The translations under genes were made by a program, and so were the position numbers. The notes beneath the pieces are model-generated. The model made no database searches. It saw only the letters and a program-made list of their open reading frames with translations, and had not been told where the DNA came from. From Duganella sp. BJB480 (GTDB taxonomy: Bacteria > Pseudomonadota > Gammaproteobacteria > Burkholderiales > Burkholderiaceae_D), in contig QVIN01000008.1 of assembly GCA_003416985.1 (NCBI GenBank), positions 248,001 to 312,000 of the forward strand: 64,000 nucleotides of DNA, read 5' to 3'. Each line of letters opens with the position of its first letter. The first letter of the stretch is position 1. Shown here in pieces: positions 51,161 through 61,106 of the stretch.

Positions 51161-51180
51161 ATTTCTGTCGTTACAGAAAT
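51161..51180. promoter_or_regulatory. Operator candidate 2: ATTTCTGT-CGTT-ACAGAAAT
   Basis: A perfect inverted repeat with the same 8-base arms and 4-base spacer as at 50186-50205 lies 12 bases upstream of the GbsR-type regulator start. The position suggests autoregulation. Confidence 0.75.
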
Positions 51181-51203
51181 AATAGAACTACACGCCGCAA
51201 AAG

Positions 51204-52757
51204 TCAAAGACTATTCCGGATGCCCTCGCAGTCGGTCGGATGCGCCATGTAGTCGCTGAGCCAGTCGTACACGCGGTTGGCCTTGGCCGAGATGACGGCG
51301 TCGAAGCCGCGCGCGGCCAGCAGGGCGATGCCGTTGGTCTCGCGCAGCACGCCCGGCGCCACCCGCAGGCCCTCGCCCACGCGGCCCACGCACCACGGCG
51401 TCAGGCGCGCCTCCAGCAGCGGCGCCAGCACCAGGTTGTGCGAGGACACGATCACCGTGCCCCGCTGCGACAGCGTGTGCAGCACCGCCGCCGCCGCCGA
51501 GATCGATTCCAGGTGGTTGGTGCCGCGGAAGATCTCGTCGATGATGAACACCGCCGGCGCCCGCTCGGCCAGCGCCAGCAGCTCGTGCGCCCGGCGCAGC
51601 TCGGCGATGTACAGGCTCTCGCCGCCCTCCAGCGCATCCTCGCTCTGCATGCTGGAGTACACCGGCAGCTGCGGCGTGACGGCCCGCTCCGCGTAGCAGA
51701 AGCCGAAGGCGCGGGCGACGATCAGGTTCAGGCCCACCGTGCGCAGCAGCGTGCTCTTGCCGATGCCGTTCTGCCCGGAGATAAAGGCGCCCCGCCCCGC
51801 CAGCGCGAACGACAGCGGCTCGGCCCGCGCCAGCAGCGGATGCACCACTTGCTCCAGCGTGAGCTCGCCGCCCTGTTGCGCCCAGCAGTGGCGCGGCGTC
51901 TGCGCCAGGTGCCGCGCCAGCGCCAGGTCGGCCTCCAGCGCCGCCACGCGACGGAAGCTGGCGCGCAGCAGGTCGATATGGGTCCGCACCGCGTCGCGGC
52001 TGGCGAAGTGGTGGCGCACATTCATTTGCCACAGCCAGTCGCGGTACTCGCGCACGCCGGGCAGGTTGCCGGCCGCCGACTGGCTGAGCCAGGAATTGAG
52101 CTTGCCGGCCTGCGCGGCGTCGTCGCGCAAATCGGCCGTCAGCGGATCGTCCAGCGCGGCCAGCAGGCCGTGGCTGCGCAGCAGTTGCTGCAGCGTCGCG
52201 CGGACGCGGTCCCATTCCTCGATCGCTTCGTGGTGGAGCACCTGCACCGCCAGCGACGCCATCCACAGCGCCACGACCACGCCCCACAGCACCACCACGC
52301 CGGTGACCAGCGCCAGCACCACCGACAGCAGCAGCGCCGGCGCCAGCCACGGCAGCAACGCCACCCAGCGCGGCGACGGCGCCAGCGGCGCGCCGAACAG
52401 GGTTGCGCTGACCTCGCGGTCGGCGCGGCGCAGGCCGGTGCAGGCCGCGTGCAGGCGTTGCCGCTGTCCGGCGTCCTGCGCCAGTGTCCGCACCCGGACG
52501 GCGGACGCGGCCACGCCGCCGCCGGCCGCGTGCAGGCGCCGGTGCAGCTCCTGCTGGCCGAAGATGCTGGTCTCGCGCGCCAGCAGCGCGCTGTATTGCG
52601 GCAGCAGCATGTCGTCCCAGGTTTGCGCGTCCAGCACGCTGTCGCCGGGGTGCGCGGTGCGCCGGTACAGCGCGACGTCGCTGGCGACAAAAGGATAGTC
52701 GGCGACCGGCGCTTCGGCGGGCAGCAGCAGGCGGGACAGACGGTCGAACAAGCTCAT
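51204..52757 (-). CDS. Membrane-associated MutS-like ATPase
   Basis: 517 aa from the ATG giving MSLFDRLSRLLLPAEAPVAD; a 37-codon in-frame extension has no family features. Two membrane spans fill about 131-175. After a helical lever/clamp-like region comes a MutS-type ABC ATPase: Walker A GQNGIGKST (328-336), the GFCYAERAVTPQLPVYSSMQ segment, VFIIDEIFRGTNHLESISAA as Walker B and IVSSHNLVLAP. Mismatch-recognition domain I is absent, so it is not the repair protein MutS. Related membrane MutS-like proteins exist in several phyla without assigned function. It diverges from the sigma-54 ABC operon. Confidence 0.85.
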   Translation of the reverse strand: MSLFDRLSRLLLPAEAPVADYPFVASDVALYRRTAHPGDSVLDAQTWDDMLLPQYSALLARETSIFGQQELHRRLHAAGGGVAASAVRVRTLAQDAGQRQRLHAACTGLRRADREVSATLFGAPLAPSPRWVALLPWLAPALLLSVVLALVTGVVVLWGVVVALWMASLAVQVLHHEAIEEWDRVRATLQQLLRSHGLLAALDDPLTADLRDDAAQAGKLNSWLSQSAAGNLPGVREYRDWLWQMNVRHHFASRDAVRTHIDLLRASFRRVAALEADLALARHLAQTPRHCWAQQGGELTLEQVVHPLLARAEPLSFALAGRGAFISGQNGIGKSTLLRTVGLNLIVARAFGFCYAERAVTPQLPVYSSMQSEDALEGGESLYIAELRRAHELLALAERAPAVFIIDEIFRGTNHLESISAAAAVLHTLSQRGTVIVSSHNLVLAPLLEARLTPWCVGRVGEGLRVAPGVLRETNGIALLAARGFDAVISAKANRVYDWLSDYMAHPTDCEGIRNSL

Positions 52758-52819
52758 GCGGTTCTCGGTTGGGGCGACAGTACGCCACATGGTCACGCTT
52801 GCCGTTTTATCAAGCGCGG

Positions 52820-52860
52820 CCGGACAGGCGGACGACCGGACAGGCGGGCGGACAGCGGAC
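52820..52860. repeat. Short direct repeats upstream of the sigma-54 promoter
   Basis: CCGGACAGGCGG occurs at 52820-52831 and 52836-52847, and a third, shorter CGGACAG at 52850-52856. They lie about 45-80 bases before the sigma-54 core. They could be activator sites for the NtrC-type regulator of the operon, though such sites are often further away. Confidence 0.4.
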
Positions 52861-52899
52861 GCCGCCACAAAATACCAATCAAATCAAATACTTAGATTC

Positions 52900-52915
52900 T
52901 GGCACGGTTTCTGCA
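52900..52915 (+). promoter_or_regulatory. Sigma-54 promoter of the ABC efflux operon
   Basis: TGGCACGGTTTCTGCA carries the -24 GG and -12 GC with the correct 10-base spacing, one base off the consensus TGGCACG-N4-TTGCA. Transcription would start near 52926, 23 bases before the adaptor start codon. The fifth gene of the operon is a sigma-54 activator. Confidence 0.8.
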
Positions 52916-52948
52916 TAACATTGCCTGTCTCTAAACACTTACCCCATC

Positions 52949-54217
52949 ATGATACGCGACACCTCCAATCAAGACGCCGTCATCGCCGCCCCCAAAGGGC
53001 AAGCCACCAAGCGCCGCCTGTTGATCGCGCTCGGCGCCGTGGCCGTCGCGGCGGCGGCCTATTCCGTGGTCCACGCATGGCGCGGCAGCGACCATTCGGT
53101 CAACCTGTCGCGCCTGCGCATCGCCGAGGTGGGCCGCGGCACGCTGATCCGCGACGCCGCCGTCAACGGCCGCATCGTCGCCGCCATCAGCCCGACGCTG
53201 TACTCGGCCTCGCCGGCCACGGTGACGCTGAAGGCCGCCGCCGGCGACACGGTCAAGAAGGGCGACGTGCTGGCGGTGCTGGAATCGCCCGACCTGACCG
53301 ACGCGCTCAAACGCGAGCAGTCGAGCTATCTGCAACTGGAGGCCGAGGTGGCGCGCCAGCAGATCCTGGCGCGCAAACAAAAGCTGCTGGCCCGGCGCGA
53401 CGCCGACACCGCCGAGATCGAACGGCTGTCCGCGCTGCGCACGCTGGAGCGCTACAACGCCGTCTCCAACGAAGGCATCATCGCCAAGATCGAATACCAG
53501 AAAGCCAAGGACGCGCTGAACTCGGCCGAGATCCGCGCCAAGCACGCCGGGCAGGCGGCCGAGCTGGAGAGCGACAACGTGGCGCTGGAGCTGAAGACCA
53601 AGATCAACGAGCTGGACCGCCAGCGCCTGTCGCTGGCCAACGCCCAGCGCCGCGTCGACGAGCTGACCGTGCGCGCGCCGGTGGACGGCTTCATCGGCAC
53701 GCTGTCGGTGGCCAACCGCAGCGTGGTGCCGGCCAACGCGCCGCTGATGACCTTGGTCGACCTGTCGCGCCTGGAGGTGGAGCTGGAAGTGCCGGAGACC
53801 TATGTGTCCGACATCGGCCTGGGCATGAACGCCGAGGTCAACTTCGGCACCGGCACCGCCAACGCCAAGCTGTCGGCGCTGTCGCCGGAGGTGGTCAAGA
53901 ACCAGGTGCTGGCGCGGGTGCGCTTCACCGCCGCCCAGCCGGCCGGCCTGCGCCAGAACCAGCGCGTCACCGCGCGCCTGCTGATCGACGAGAAGCCGAA
54001 CACGCTGATGCTGCAGCGCGGCCCGTTCGTGGAATCCGAGGGCGGCCGCTTCGCCTACGTGGTGCGCGACGGCATCGCCATCCGCACCCCGATCAAGATG
54101 GGCGCCACCAGCGTCTCCGCGGTGGAGATCCTCGGCGGTTTGAAACAGGGCGACAAGGTCGTCATCTCCGGTACCGAAACGTTCGAGAACGCCGAGCGCG
54201 TCTCGATCAACCAATAA
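52949..54217 (+). CDS. HlyD-type periplasmic adaptor of an ABC efflux system (MacA-like)
   Basis: 422 aa. A membrane anchor (about 23-42, LLIALGAVAVAAAAYSVVH) is followed by the first lipoyl half (SPATVTLKAAAGDTVKKGDV). A long coiled-coil hairpin comes next (about 115-215, rich in Glu, Gln, Lys and Arg), then the returning lipoyl strand (APVDGFIGTLSVANRSVVPA). The beta-barrel domain ends with GLKQGDKVVISGTETF. It would bridge the permeases to an outer-membrane channel. It is the first gene after the sigma-54 promoter and 19 bases before the ATPase gene. Confidence 0.9.
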   Translation: MIRDTSNQDAVIAAPKGQATKRRLLIALGAVAVAAAAYSVVHAWRGSDHSVNLSRLRIAEVGRGTLIRDAAVNGRIVAAISPTLYSASPATVTLKAAAGDTVKKGDVLAVLESPDLTDALKREQSSYLQLEAEVARQQILARKQKLLARRDADTAEIERLSALRTLERYNAVSNEGIIAKIEYQKAKDALNSAEIRAKHAGQAAELESDNVALELKTKINELDRQRLSLANAQRRVDELTVRAPVDGFIGTLSVANRSVVPANAPLMTLVDLSRLEVELEVPETYVSDIGLGMNAEVNFGTGTANAKLSALSPEVVKNQVLARVRFTAAQPAGLRQNQRVTARLLIDEKPNTLMLQRGPFVESEGGRFAYVVRDGIAIRTPIKMGATSVSAVEILGGLKQGDKVVISGTETFENAERVSINQ

Positions 54218-54236
54218 CTTTTTAAAGAGGCCCTCC

Positions 54237-54965
54237 ATGCTGCGCATGCAAAACCTGAGCAAAGTCTATCGTACCCACATGATCGAAACCCACGCGCTGC
54301 GCGGCTTCGAGATCAACGTCAAACAGGGCGAGTTCGTCACCGTGACCGGCCCTTCCGGCTCCGGCAAGACCAGCTTCCTCAACATCGCCGGCCTGCTGGA
54401 GGAGTTCACCGACGGCGAGTACATCCTCGACGGCATCAACGTCAAGGGCATGGACGACAACGCCCGCTCGCGCCTGCGCAACGAGAAGCTGGGCTTCATC
54501 TTCCAGGGCTTCAACCTGATCCCCGACCTGTCGCTGTTCGACAACGTCGATGTGCCGCTGCGCTACCGCGGCTTCAACGCGGCCGAGCGCAAGGAGCGCA
54601 TCGAGGACGCGCTGTCGAAGGTCGGCCTGGCCTCGCGCATGAAGCACTACCCGGCCGAGCTGTCGGGCGGCCAGCAGCAGCGCGTGGCGATCGCGCGCGC
54701 GCTGGCCGGCTCGCCCAAGCTGCTGCTGGCCGACGAACCGACCGGCAACCTGGATACGCAAATGGCGCGCGGCGTGATGGAGCTGCTGGAGGAGATCAAC
54801 GCCCAGGGCACCACCATCCTGATGGTCACCCACGATCCCGAGCTGGCGGTGCGCTCGCAGCGCAACGTCCACATCATCGACGGCCAGGTGTCGGACCTGG
54901 TGCGCAAGGCGCCGACGCTGTTCGACGCCAACTCGCACGCCGACGGCAAGTCCCATGTCGCATAA
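54237..54965 (+). CDS. ABC transporter ATP-binding protein (MacB/LolD class)
   Basis: 242 aa. Walker A is VTGPSGSGKTSFLNIAGLLE, the Q-loop FIFQGFNLIPDLS, the signature LSGGQQQRVAIARAL, Walker B LLLADEPTGNLD and the H-loop ILMVTHDPELAV. This is the class that powers MacB, LolCDE and FtsX-type permeases by mechanotransmission. Its end overlaps the possible ATG of the permease frame, but the true permease start lies 11 bases after the stop. It is in the same operon as the adaptor and both permeases. Confidence 0.95.
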   Translation: MLRMQNLSKVYRTHMIETHALRGFEINVKQGEFVTVTGPSGSGKTSFLNIAGLLEEFTDGEYILDGINVKGMDDNARSRLRNEKLGFIFQGFNLIPDLSLFDNVDVPLRYRGFNAAERKERIEDALSKVGLASRMKHYPAELSGGQQQRVAIARALAGSPKLLLADEPTGNLDTQMARGVMELLEEINAQGTTILMVTHDPELAVRSQRNVHIIDGQVSDLVRKAPTLFDANSHADGKSHVA

Positions 54966-54975
54966 GGAGCGCCGC

Positions 54976-56292
54976 ATGTTCCACTACTACTTCCTGCTGG
55001 GCCTGCGCAGCCTGCGCCGCAACCCGGCCCTGACCGCGCTGATGGTGCTGACCCTGGCCGTCGGCGTGGCCGCCAGCGTGGCCACGCTGACCATCCTGCA
55101 CGTGATGTCGGGCGACCCGATCCCGCACAAGAGCGACCGCCTGTTCGTGCCGCTGGTCGACAACGGCCCGATCGAGGGCTACAAGCCGGGCGACGAGCGC
55201 CCCGACAACCAGGTCAGCTACCGCGACGCCATCAACTTCCTCAACAGCAAAGCGGCCGAGCGCGCCACGGCGGTCTACGGCACCAGCGTGGCGGTCGAGC
55301 CGGCGCGCAAGGACATGGCGGTGTTCATTTCGCGCGGCCTGGGCGTGGGCAGCGATTTCTTCAACATGTTCGACGCGCCCTTCCTGCACGGCCAGCCCTG
55401 GAGCCCTGCCGACGACAAGGCCGCCGCCAACGTCGTGGTGCTGGGCCGCAAGCTGGCCGACAAGCTGTACGGCGACACCGACCCGGTCGGCCAGCGCATC
55501 ACCATGAGCGGCCAGCAGTACCAGATCGTCGGCGTGCTCGACACCTGGACCGTGGTGCCGCGCTTCCACCGCATCATCGGCAGCAGCGACGGCGCCTTCA
55601 GCGACGAGGACGACATGTTCGTGCCCTTCGCCGCGGCGATCCGCAACGAGCTGCCGCGCAACGGCAGCACCACCTGCACCGACGACATCAGCCCCGGCTA
55701 CCAGGCCTTCCTCGATTCCGAGTGCACCTGGATCCAGTTCTGGTTCGAGACCCGCAGCGCCGGCGACCGCCCCGCGCTGCAAAACTACCTCGACAGCTAC
55801 GCCGCCGAGCAGCGCAAGCTGGGCCGCCTCAAGCGCAATGCGCCCAACGTGCTGTACGACGTGCGCGAATGGCTGGACTTCATGAAGGTGGTCGGCAACG
55901 ACAGCAAGCTGTCGGCCTGGCTGGCGTTCGGCTTCCTGGTGCTGTGCCTGGTCAACACCATCGGCCTGCTGCTGGCCAAGTTCTCGGTGCGCGCCGCCGA
56001 GGTGGGCATCCGCCGCGCGCTGGGCGCGTCGCGGCGCGAGATCTTCAACCAGTTCCTGATCGAGACCACGGTGGTGGGCCTGGTCGGCGGCGCGCTGGGC
56101 CTGGTGCTGGCCTTCGGCGCGCTGGCGCTGATCGCCATGCAGTCGAAGGCGCTGACGGTGGTGGCGCACATGGACTGGATCATGCTGCTGACCACCTTCG
56201 CGCTGGCGGTGCTGTCGGCCGTGCTGGCCGGCCTGCTGCCGACCTGGCGCGCCTGCCAAGTCACGCCGGCCCTGCAACTCAAATCCCAATAA
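54976..56292 (+). CDS. ABC permease 1 (MacB/FtsX type)
   Basis: 438 aa from the ATG with AAGGAG seven bases upstream; an ATG seven codons earlier overlaps the ATPase gene and lacks such a site. TM1 (about 18-42) is followed by a large periplasmic core domain (about 43-310) with GVGSDFFNMFDAPFLHGQPW and GQQYQIVGVLDTWTVVPRFH. Three C-terminal spans follow, with VGIRRALGASRREIFNQFLI, the FtsX-type coupling region. It probably works as a heterodimer with the next permease. Unlike MacB, the ATPase is a separate protein. Confidence 0.92.
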   Translation: MFHYYFLLGLRSLRRNPALTALMVLTLAVGVAASVATLTILHVMSGDPIPHKSDRLFVPLVDNGPIEGYKPGDERPDNQVSYRDAINFLNSKAAERATAVYGTSVAVEPARKDMAVFISRGLGVGSDFFNMFDAPFLHGQPWSPADDKAAANVVVLGRKLADKLYGDTDPVGQRITMSGQQYQIVGVLDTWTVVPRFHRIIGSSDGAFSDEDDMFVPFAAAIRNELPRNGSTTCTDDISPGYQAFLDSECTWIQFWFETRSAGDRPALQNYLDSYAAEQRKLGRLKRNAPNVLYDVREWLDFMKVVGNDSKLSAWLAFGFLVLCLVNTIGLLLAKFSVRAAEVGIRRALGASRREIFNQFLIETTVVGLVGGALGLVLAFGALALIAMQSKALTVVAHMDWIMLLTTFALAVLSAVLAGLLPTWRACQVTPALQLKSQ

Positions 56293-56305
56293 AGCGAGGC
56301 CCCTC

Positions 56306-57541
56306 ATGGAAATCCGTCCCATCCTGTCCGCGCTGCTGCGCAATAAAACCGGCCCCATCCTGGTGGCGGTGCAGGTCGCCCTCAGCCTCGGCATCCTGGC
56401 CAACGCGCTGCACATCGTGCAGGTGCGCCAGGCCGTGTCGGCGCGCCCCAGCGGCATCGCCAACGAGGCCGACGTGTTCAACCTGCAGGTGCGCCGCCTG
56501 AAGACCGGCAACCACCAGGAACAGCTGGCGGCCCAGCACCGCGAAACCGACACCCTGCGCGCCGTGGCGGGCGTGACGTCGGTGGCGATCACCACGCAGA
56601 TGCCGCTGTCGCGCTCGGGCAACTACACCGGCCTGGCCACCGACCGCCGGCAGGTCAAGTCGACCCTCACCACCACCTCCTACGTCAGTCCCGATTCGCT
56701 GATCAAGACCTGGGGCCTGCAACTGGTGGAGGGGCGCGACTTCCTGCCGGGCGAGATTCCGGAGATCGACGAGACCACCAGCCAGGAGTTCGCCAAGGTG
56801 GTCGTCATCACGCGCCAGCAGGCCGAGAAGTTGTGGCCGGGCCAGGCCAGCTACGTCGGCAAGACCATCTTCTTCGGCACCGGCGAGGGCGCCAGGGCGG
56901 TGCAGGTGGTGGGCGTGATCGACAAGCTGCAGTCGCCGAACGCCCATATCGGCGAACGGGGCGACTTCTCCACGCTGGTGCCGGCGCGCCTGACCGGCGA
57001 CAACGCCAACAACTACACGCTGCGCGCCGAGCCGGGCCAGATGGACCGCGTCATCAAGGAGGCCGAGGCGGCGCTGCGCGCGTCCTCGCCGACGCCGGTG
57101 ATCGTCAAGACCAGGACCATGGTCGAGCTGCGCCGCGACCGCTACCGCGCCGACCAGGCGCTGGCGTGGATGCTGGTGACGGTCAGCGTGCTGCTGCTGT
57201 TGATCACCGCCAGCGGCATCGTCGGCATGGCCAGCCTGTGGGTCACGCAGCGGCGCAAGCAGATCGGCGTGCGGCGCGCGCTGGGGGCGCGCCGGGTCGA
57301 CATCCTGCGCTACTTCGTCACCGAGAACTTCATGATCACCAGCGTCGGCGTGGCGGCCGGCGTGGTGCTGGCGCTGGGCCTGAACCAGCTGCTGGTGAGC
57401 CAGCTGGAAATGGCGCGCCTGCCGGCCGGCTACCTGGTCGCCGGCGCCGCCGTGTTCTGGGCGCTGGGCGTGATCGCGGTGTACGGCCCGGCCTGGCGCG
57501 CGGCGTCGATCTCGCCGGCCACCGCCACCCGCAGCGCCTGA
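56306..57541 (+). CDS. ABC permease 2 (MacB/FtsX type)
   Basis: 411 aa with the same topology as its neighbour: TM1 (about 12-32), a periplasmic core (33-285, with DSLIKTWGLQLVEGRDFLPG and KLWPGQASYVGKTIFFGTGE) and three C-terminal spans. The coupling segment is RRKQIGVRRALGARRVDILR. Sequence similarity to the first permease is low apart from the coupling helix and membrane spans, suggesting an old duplication and a heterodimeric transporter. It is 13 bases after permease 1. Substrate unknown; related pumps export peptides, antibiotics or lipoproteins. Confidence 0.92.
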   Translation: MEIRPILSALLRNKTGPILVAVQVALSLGILANALHIVQVRQAVSARPSGIANEADVFNLQVRRLKTGNHQEQLAAQHRETDTLRAVAGVTSVAITTQMPLSRSGNYTGLATDRRQVKSTLTTTSYVSPDSLIKTWGLQLVEGRDFLPGEIPEIDETTSQEFAKVVVITRQQAEKLWPGQASYVGKTIFFGTGEGARAVQVVGVIDKLQSPNAHIGERGDFSTLVPARLTGDNANNYTLRAEPGQMDRVIKEAEAALRASSPTPVIVKTRTMVELRRDRYRADQALAWMLVTVSVLLLLITASGIVGMASLWVTQRRKQIGVRRALGARRVDILRYFVTENFMITSVGVAAGVVLALGLNQLLVSQLEMARLPAGYLVAGAAVFWALGVIAVYGPAWRAASISPATATRSA

Positions 57542-57588
57542 CGATGTTGGCCGCACCGGGCATGCCGCGACAATGTTATGCTTACGGC

Positions 57589-58928
<1,340 letters not shown>

Positions 58929-58929
<1 letters not shown>

Positions 58930-60311
58930 TGGGCGCCACGCCGCCGCCAACCCGCCCGCCGGCCGCGCGCCCGGCCGGCATGCGCCTCTCCCTGCTCACG
59001 CGCTGGACCGCGATGGTCGGCACCCTGCTGACGGTCGGCATCCTGATCGCGCTGGCGCTGACGCATTTCTTCCCCAACCATCCGGGCCTGGTGCTGGCGG
59101 TGTGCCTGCTGTGCGTGCTGCCGATCTCGATCATCACCATCCGCGCCCAGCTCGAGTCCATGCTGTCGCTGTTCCGCGCGCTGACCGGCACCGTCACCAG
59201 CTACCAGGACGGCGACTTCTCGTTCAGCCTGCACTGGCCGCAGAACGACGAGCTCAGCGACCTGGTGGCGGCCCACAACGCGCTGGGCGACGTGCTGCGC
59301 CAGCAGCGCCTGGACCTGGTGCAACGCGAGCTGCTGCTCGACACCATGGTGCAGAACACGCCGGTGGCGATGCTGCTGGTCAGCGAGGCCGGCCCCATCG
59401 TCTACGCCAACGTGGCGGCGCGCCAGCTGCTGCACCAGGGCCGCAAGCTGGAGGGCCACCGGCTCGACGACATCCTGGCGCACGCCTCGCCGGCGCTGCT
59501 GGAGGCGCTGGCGCGCGGCGGCGACGGCCTGTTCACCACCCGCGAGGCCGGCGCCGAGGTGGAGGAGGAAGAGGTCTACCACCTGGCGCGCCGCAGCTTC
59601 AACCTCAACGGCCGCAAGCACGAGCTGCTGCTGCTGCGCCAGCTGACCATGGAGCTGCGCCGGCAGGAGGTGCAGACCTGGAAAAAAGTCATCCGCGTGA
59701 TCAGCCATGAGCTGAACAATTCCCTGGCTCCGCTGACCTCGCTGGCCCACTCCGGCGCCGAGCTGGTGCGGCGCGGCCAGACCGAGCGGCTGCCGCAGAT
59801 CCTCGCCACCATCGAGGAGCGCACCCGCCACCTGGAGAGCTTCATCCTCGGCTACGCGCGCTTCGCCAAGCTGCCGGCGCCGCGGCTGGAGCTGCAGGCG
59901 TGGCCGGCCTTCCTGGCCCAGCTGGCGGCCCAGGTCGATTTCACGGTGAGCGGCACGCCGCCCGACGAGCCCAGCGCCTTCGACCCCTCGCAGCTGGAGC
60001 AGGCGCTGCTGAACCTGCTCAAGAACGCCCACGAGTCCGGCTCGCCGGCCGGCGAGGTCAGCCTGGAGGTGCGGCGCCTGCACGGCGCGGTGCGGATCGA
60101 CGTGCAGGACCGCGGCCCCGGCATGAGCGACACGGTGCTGACCAACGCGCTGGTGCCGTTCTACTCGACCAAGCGCAGCGGCACCGGCCTGGGCCTGGCG
60201 CTGGCGCGCGAGATCGCCGAGGCGCACGGCGGCCGCATCACGCTGGCCAACCGCGACGGCGGCGGACTGGCCGTGACGCTGATCCTGCCGGTGTCGGCTG
60301 CAAACAACTAA
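58929..60311 (+). CDS. Sensor histidine kinase, NtrY-like
   Basis: 460 aa if started at the ATG overlapping the regulator stop; an ATG 17 codons in (MRLSLLTRWTAMVG) is also possible. Two adjacent spans (about 24-43 and 52-70) with a very short periplasmic loop suggest sensing within the membrane. HAMP-like and PAS-like regions follow (TMVQNTPVAMLLVSEAGPIV). The H-box is VIRVISHELNNSLAPLTSLA, the N-box LEQALLNLLKNAHESG, G1 VQDRGPGMSD and G2 SGTGLGLALAREIAEAHGG. It should phosphorylate the sigma-54 regulator upstream. Short-loop kinases beside ABC pumps often sense envelope-active compounds, which is inference here. Confidence 0.92.
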
Positions 60312-60443
60312 TCCGCCATGAAAAAATTGAAATTATGTTGACGATTTGCACAACAGAAATTGATTGGTAGAAATTGTTTATGGTTCTGCCTGTGCAATAG
60401 ACCTGTTCTATTGGATTTACCGCCGCAATCAAAAAATAGCTAA

Positions 60444-60472
60444 TTGACATCGAAAATAGCCAAGCGTACTTT
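60444..60472 (+). promoter_or_regulatory. Probable sigma-70 promoter of the FxDxF gene
   Basis: TTGACA (perfect -35) and TACTTT are separated by 17 bases in an AT-rich stretch, about 55 bases before the start codon. The -10 box is weak (3 of 6). Confidence 0.4.
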
Positions 60473-60526
60473 GCATAGGTAGCACCGGGGTTTCATGTCT
60501 TTTAGTCAGATAATTGCGGAGATAAT

Positions 60527-61030
60527 ATGAAATTAAAATCAATATTGGCAGCGGGGTTGATGGCTGCAGCGGCGGGTGGCGCCATGGCCAACGATTACAC
60601 GTCGCCGGTGATCGCCATGGCGGGCGGCGCTGGCAGCTGGAGCACGGCGTTCGGCACCACGCACAGCGACGGGCTGGCGTTCACCGACACCTTTACGTTC
60701 TCGTATGACGGCTCGCCGGGCTCGGCGCAGGGCTTCTTCGCCAACTTCGTCAATTTCACGGCCGGGCCGCCGACCATGCTGAACTTCAGCTGGGCCGACC
60801 TCAATGGCACGTCGCTACCGGTCTTCAACGGCTTCTCGTCGGGCAGCGTGTTCTTCGCCGTGCCGGTGAGCGGGCTGATCACGCTGACCATCAAGGGCAC
60901 CGACATCGGCACCGCCAGCTACGGCGGCACGCTGGACATCAAGTCGGCCGTGCCGGAACCGGCCACCTACGGCATGCTGCTGGGCGGCCTGGCGCTGATG
61001 GGCCTGGTCGCGCGCCGACGCCGGTCTTGA
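60527..61030 (+). CDS. FxDxF-family PEP-CTERM protein
   Basis: 167 aa. A signal peptide (MKLKSILAAGLMAAAAGGAMA) is followed by a small beta-rich domain with the defining FTDTFTF (FxDxF) motif. The PEP-CTERM anchor is AVPEPATYGMLLGGLALMGL followed by ARRRRS. An AGCGGAGATAATATG-like start region gives a GGAG site seven bases before the ATG. Such short proteins are sorted by exosortase to the surface and are often present in many copies in Massilia relatives. Function unknown. It follows the kinase gene by 215 bases with its own promoter and terminator. Confidence 0.87.
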   Translation: MKLKSILAAGLMAAAAGGAMANDYTSPVIAMAGGAGSWSTAFGTTHSDGLAFTDTFTFSYDGSPGSAQGFFANFVNFTAGPPTMLNFSWADLNGTSLPVFNGFSSGSVFFAVPVSGLITLTIKGTDIGTASYGGTLDIKSAVPEPATYGMLLGGLALMGLVARRRRS

Positions 61031-61046
61031 CCCGGATCGGCCTTTC

Positions 61047-61080
61047 ACGGCCCGGTCGAGCTGTCGACCGGGCCGTTATT
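61047..61080 (+). terminator. Hairpin terminator after the FxDxF gene
   Basis: ACGGCCCGGTCGA and TCGACCGGGCCGT form a perfect 13-bp stem around GCTG, followed by TATT. It starts 16 bases after the stop codon. The T tract is short, but the stem is very strong. Confidence 0.7.
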
Positions 61081-61106
61081 CATGGGGCTGTCGGTCGTGC
61101 CTGCGC

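Noticed and set aside
51204..52757. Calling this gene DNA mismatch repair mutS
   Set aside because: It is about 517 aa, lacks the mismatch-recognition domain and has membrane spans; only the ATPase matches.
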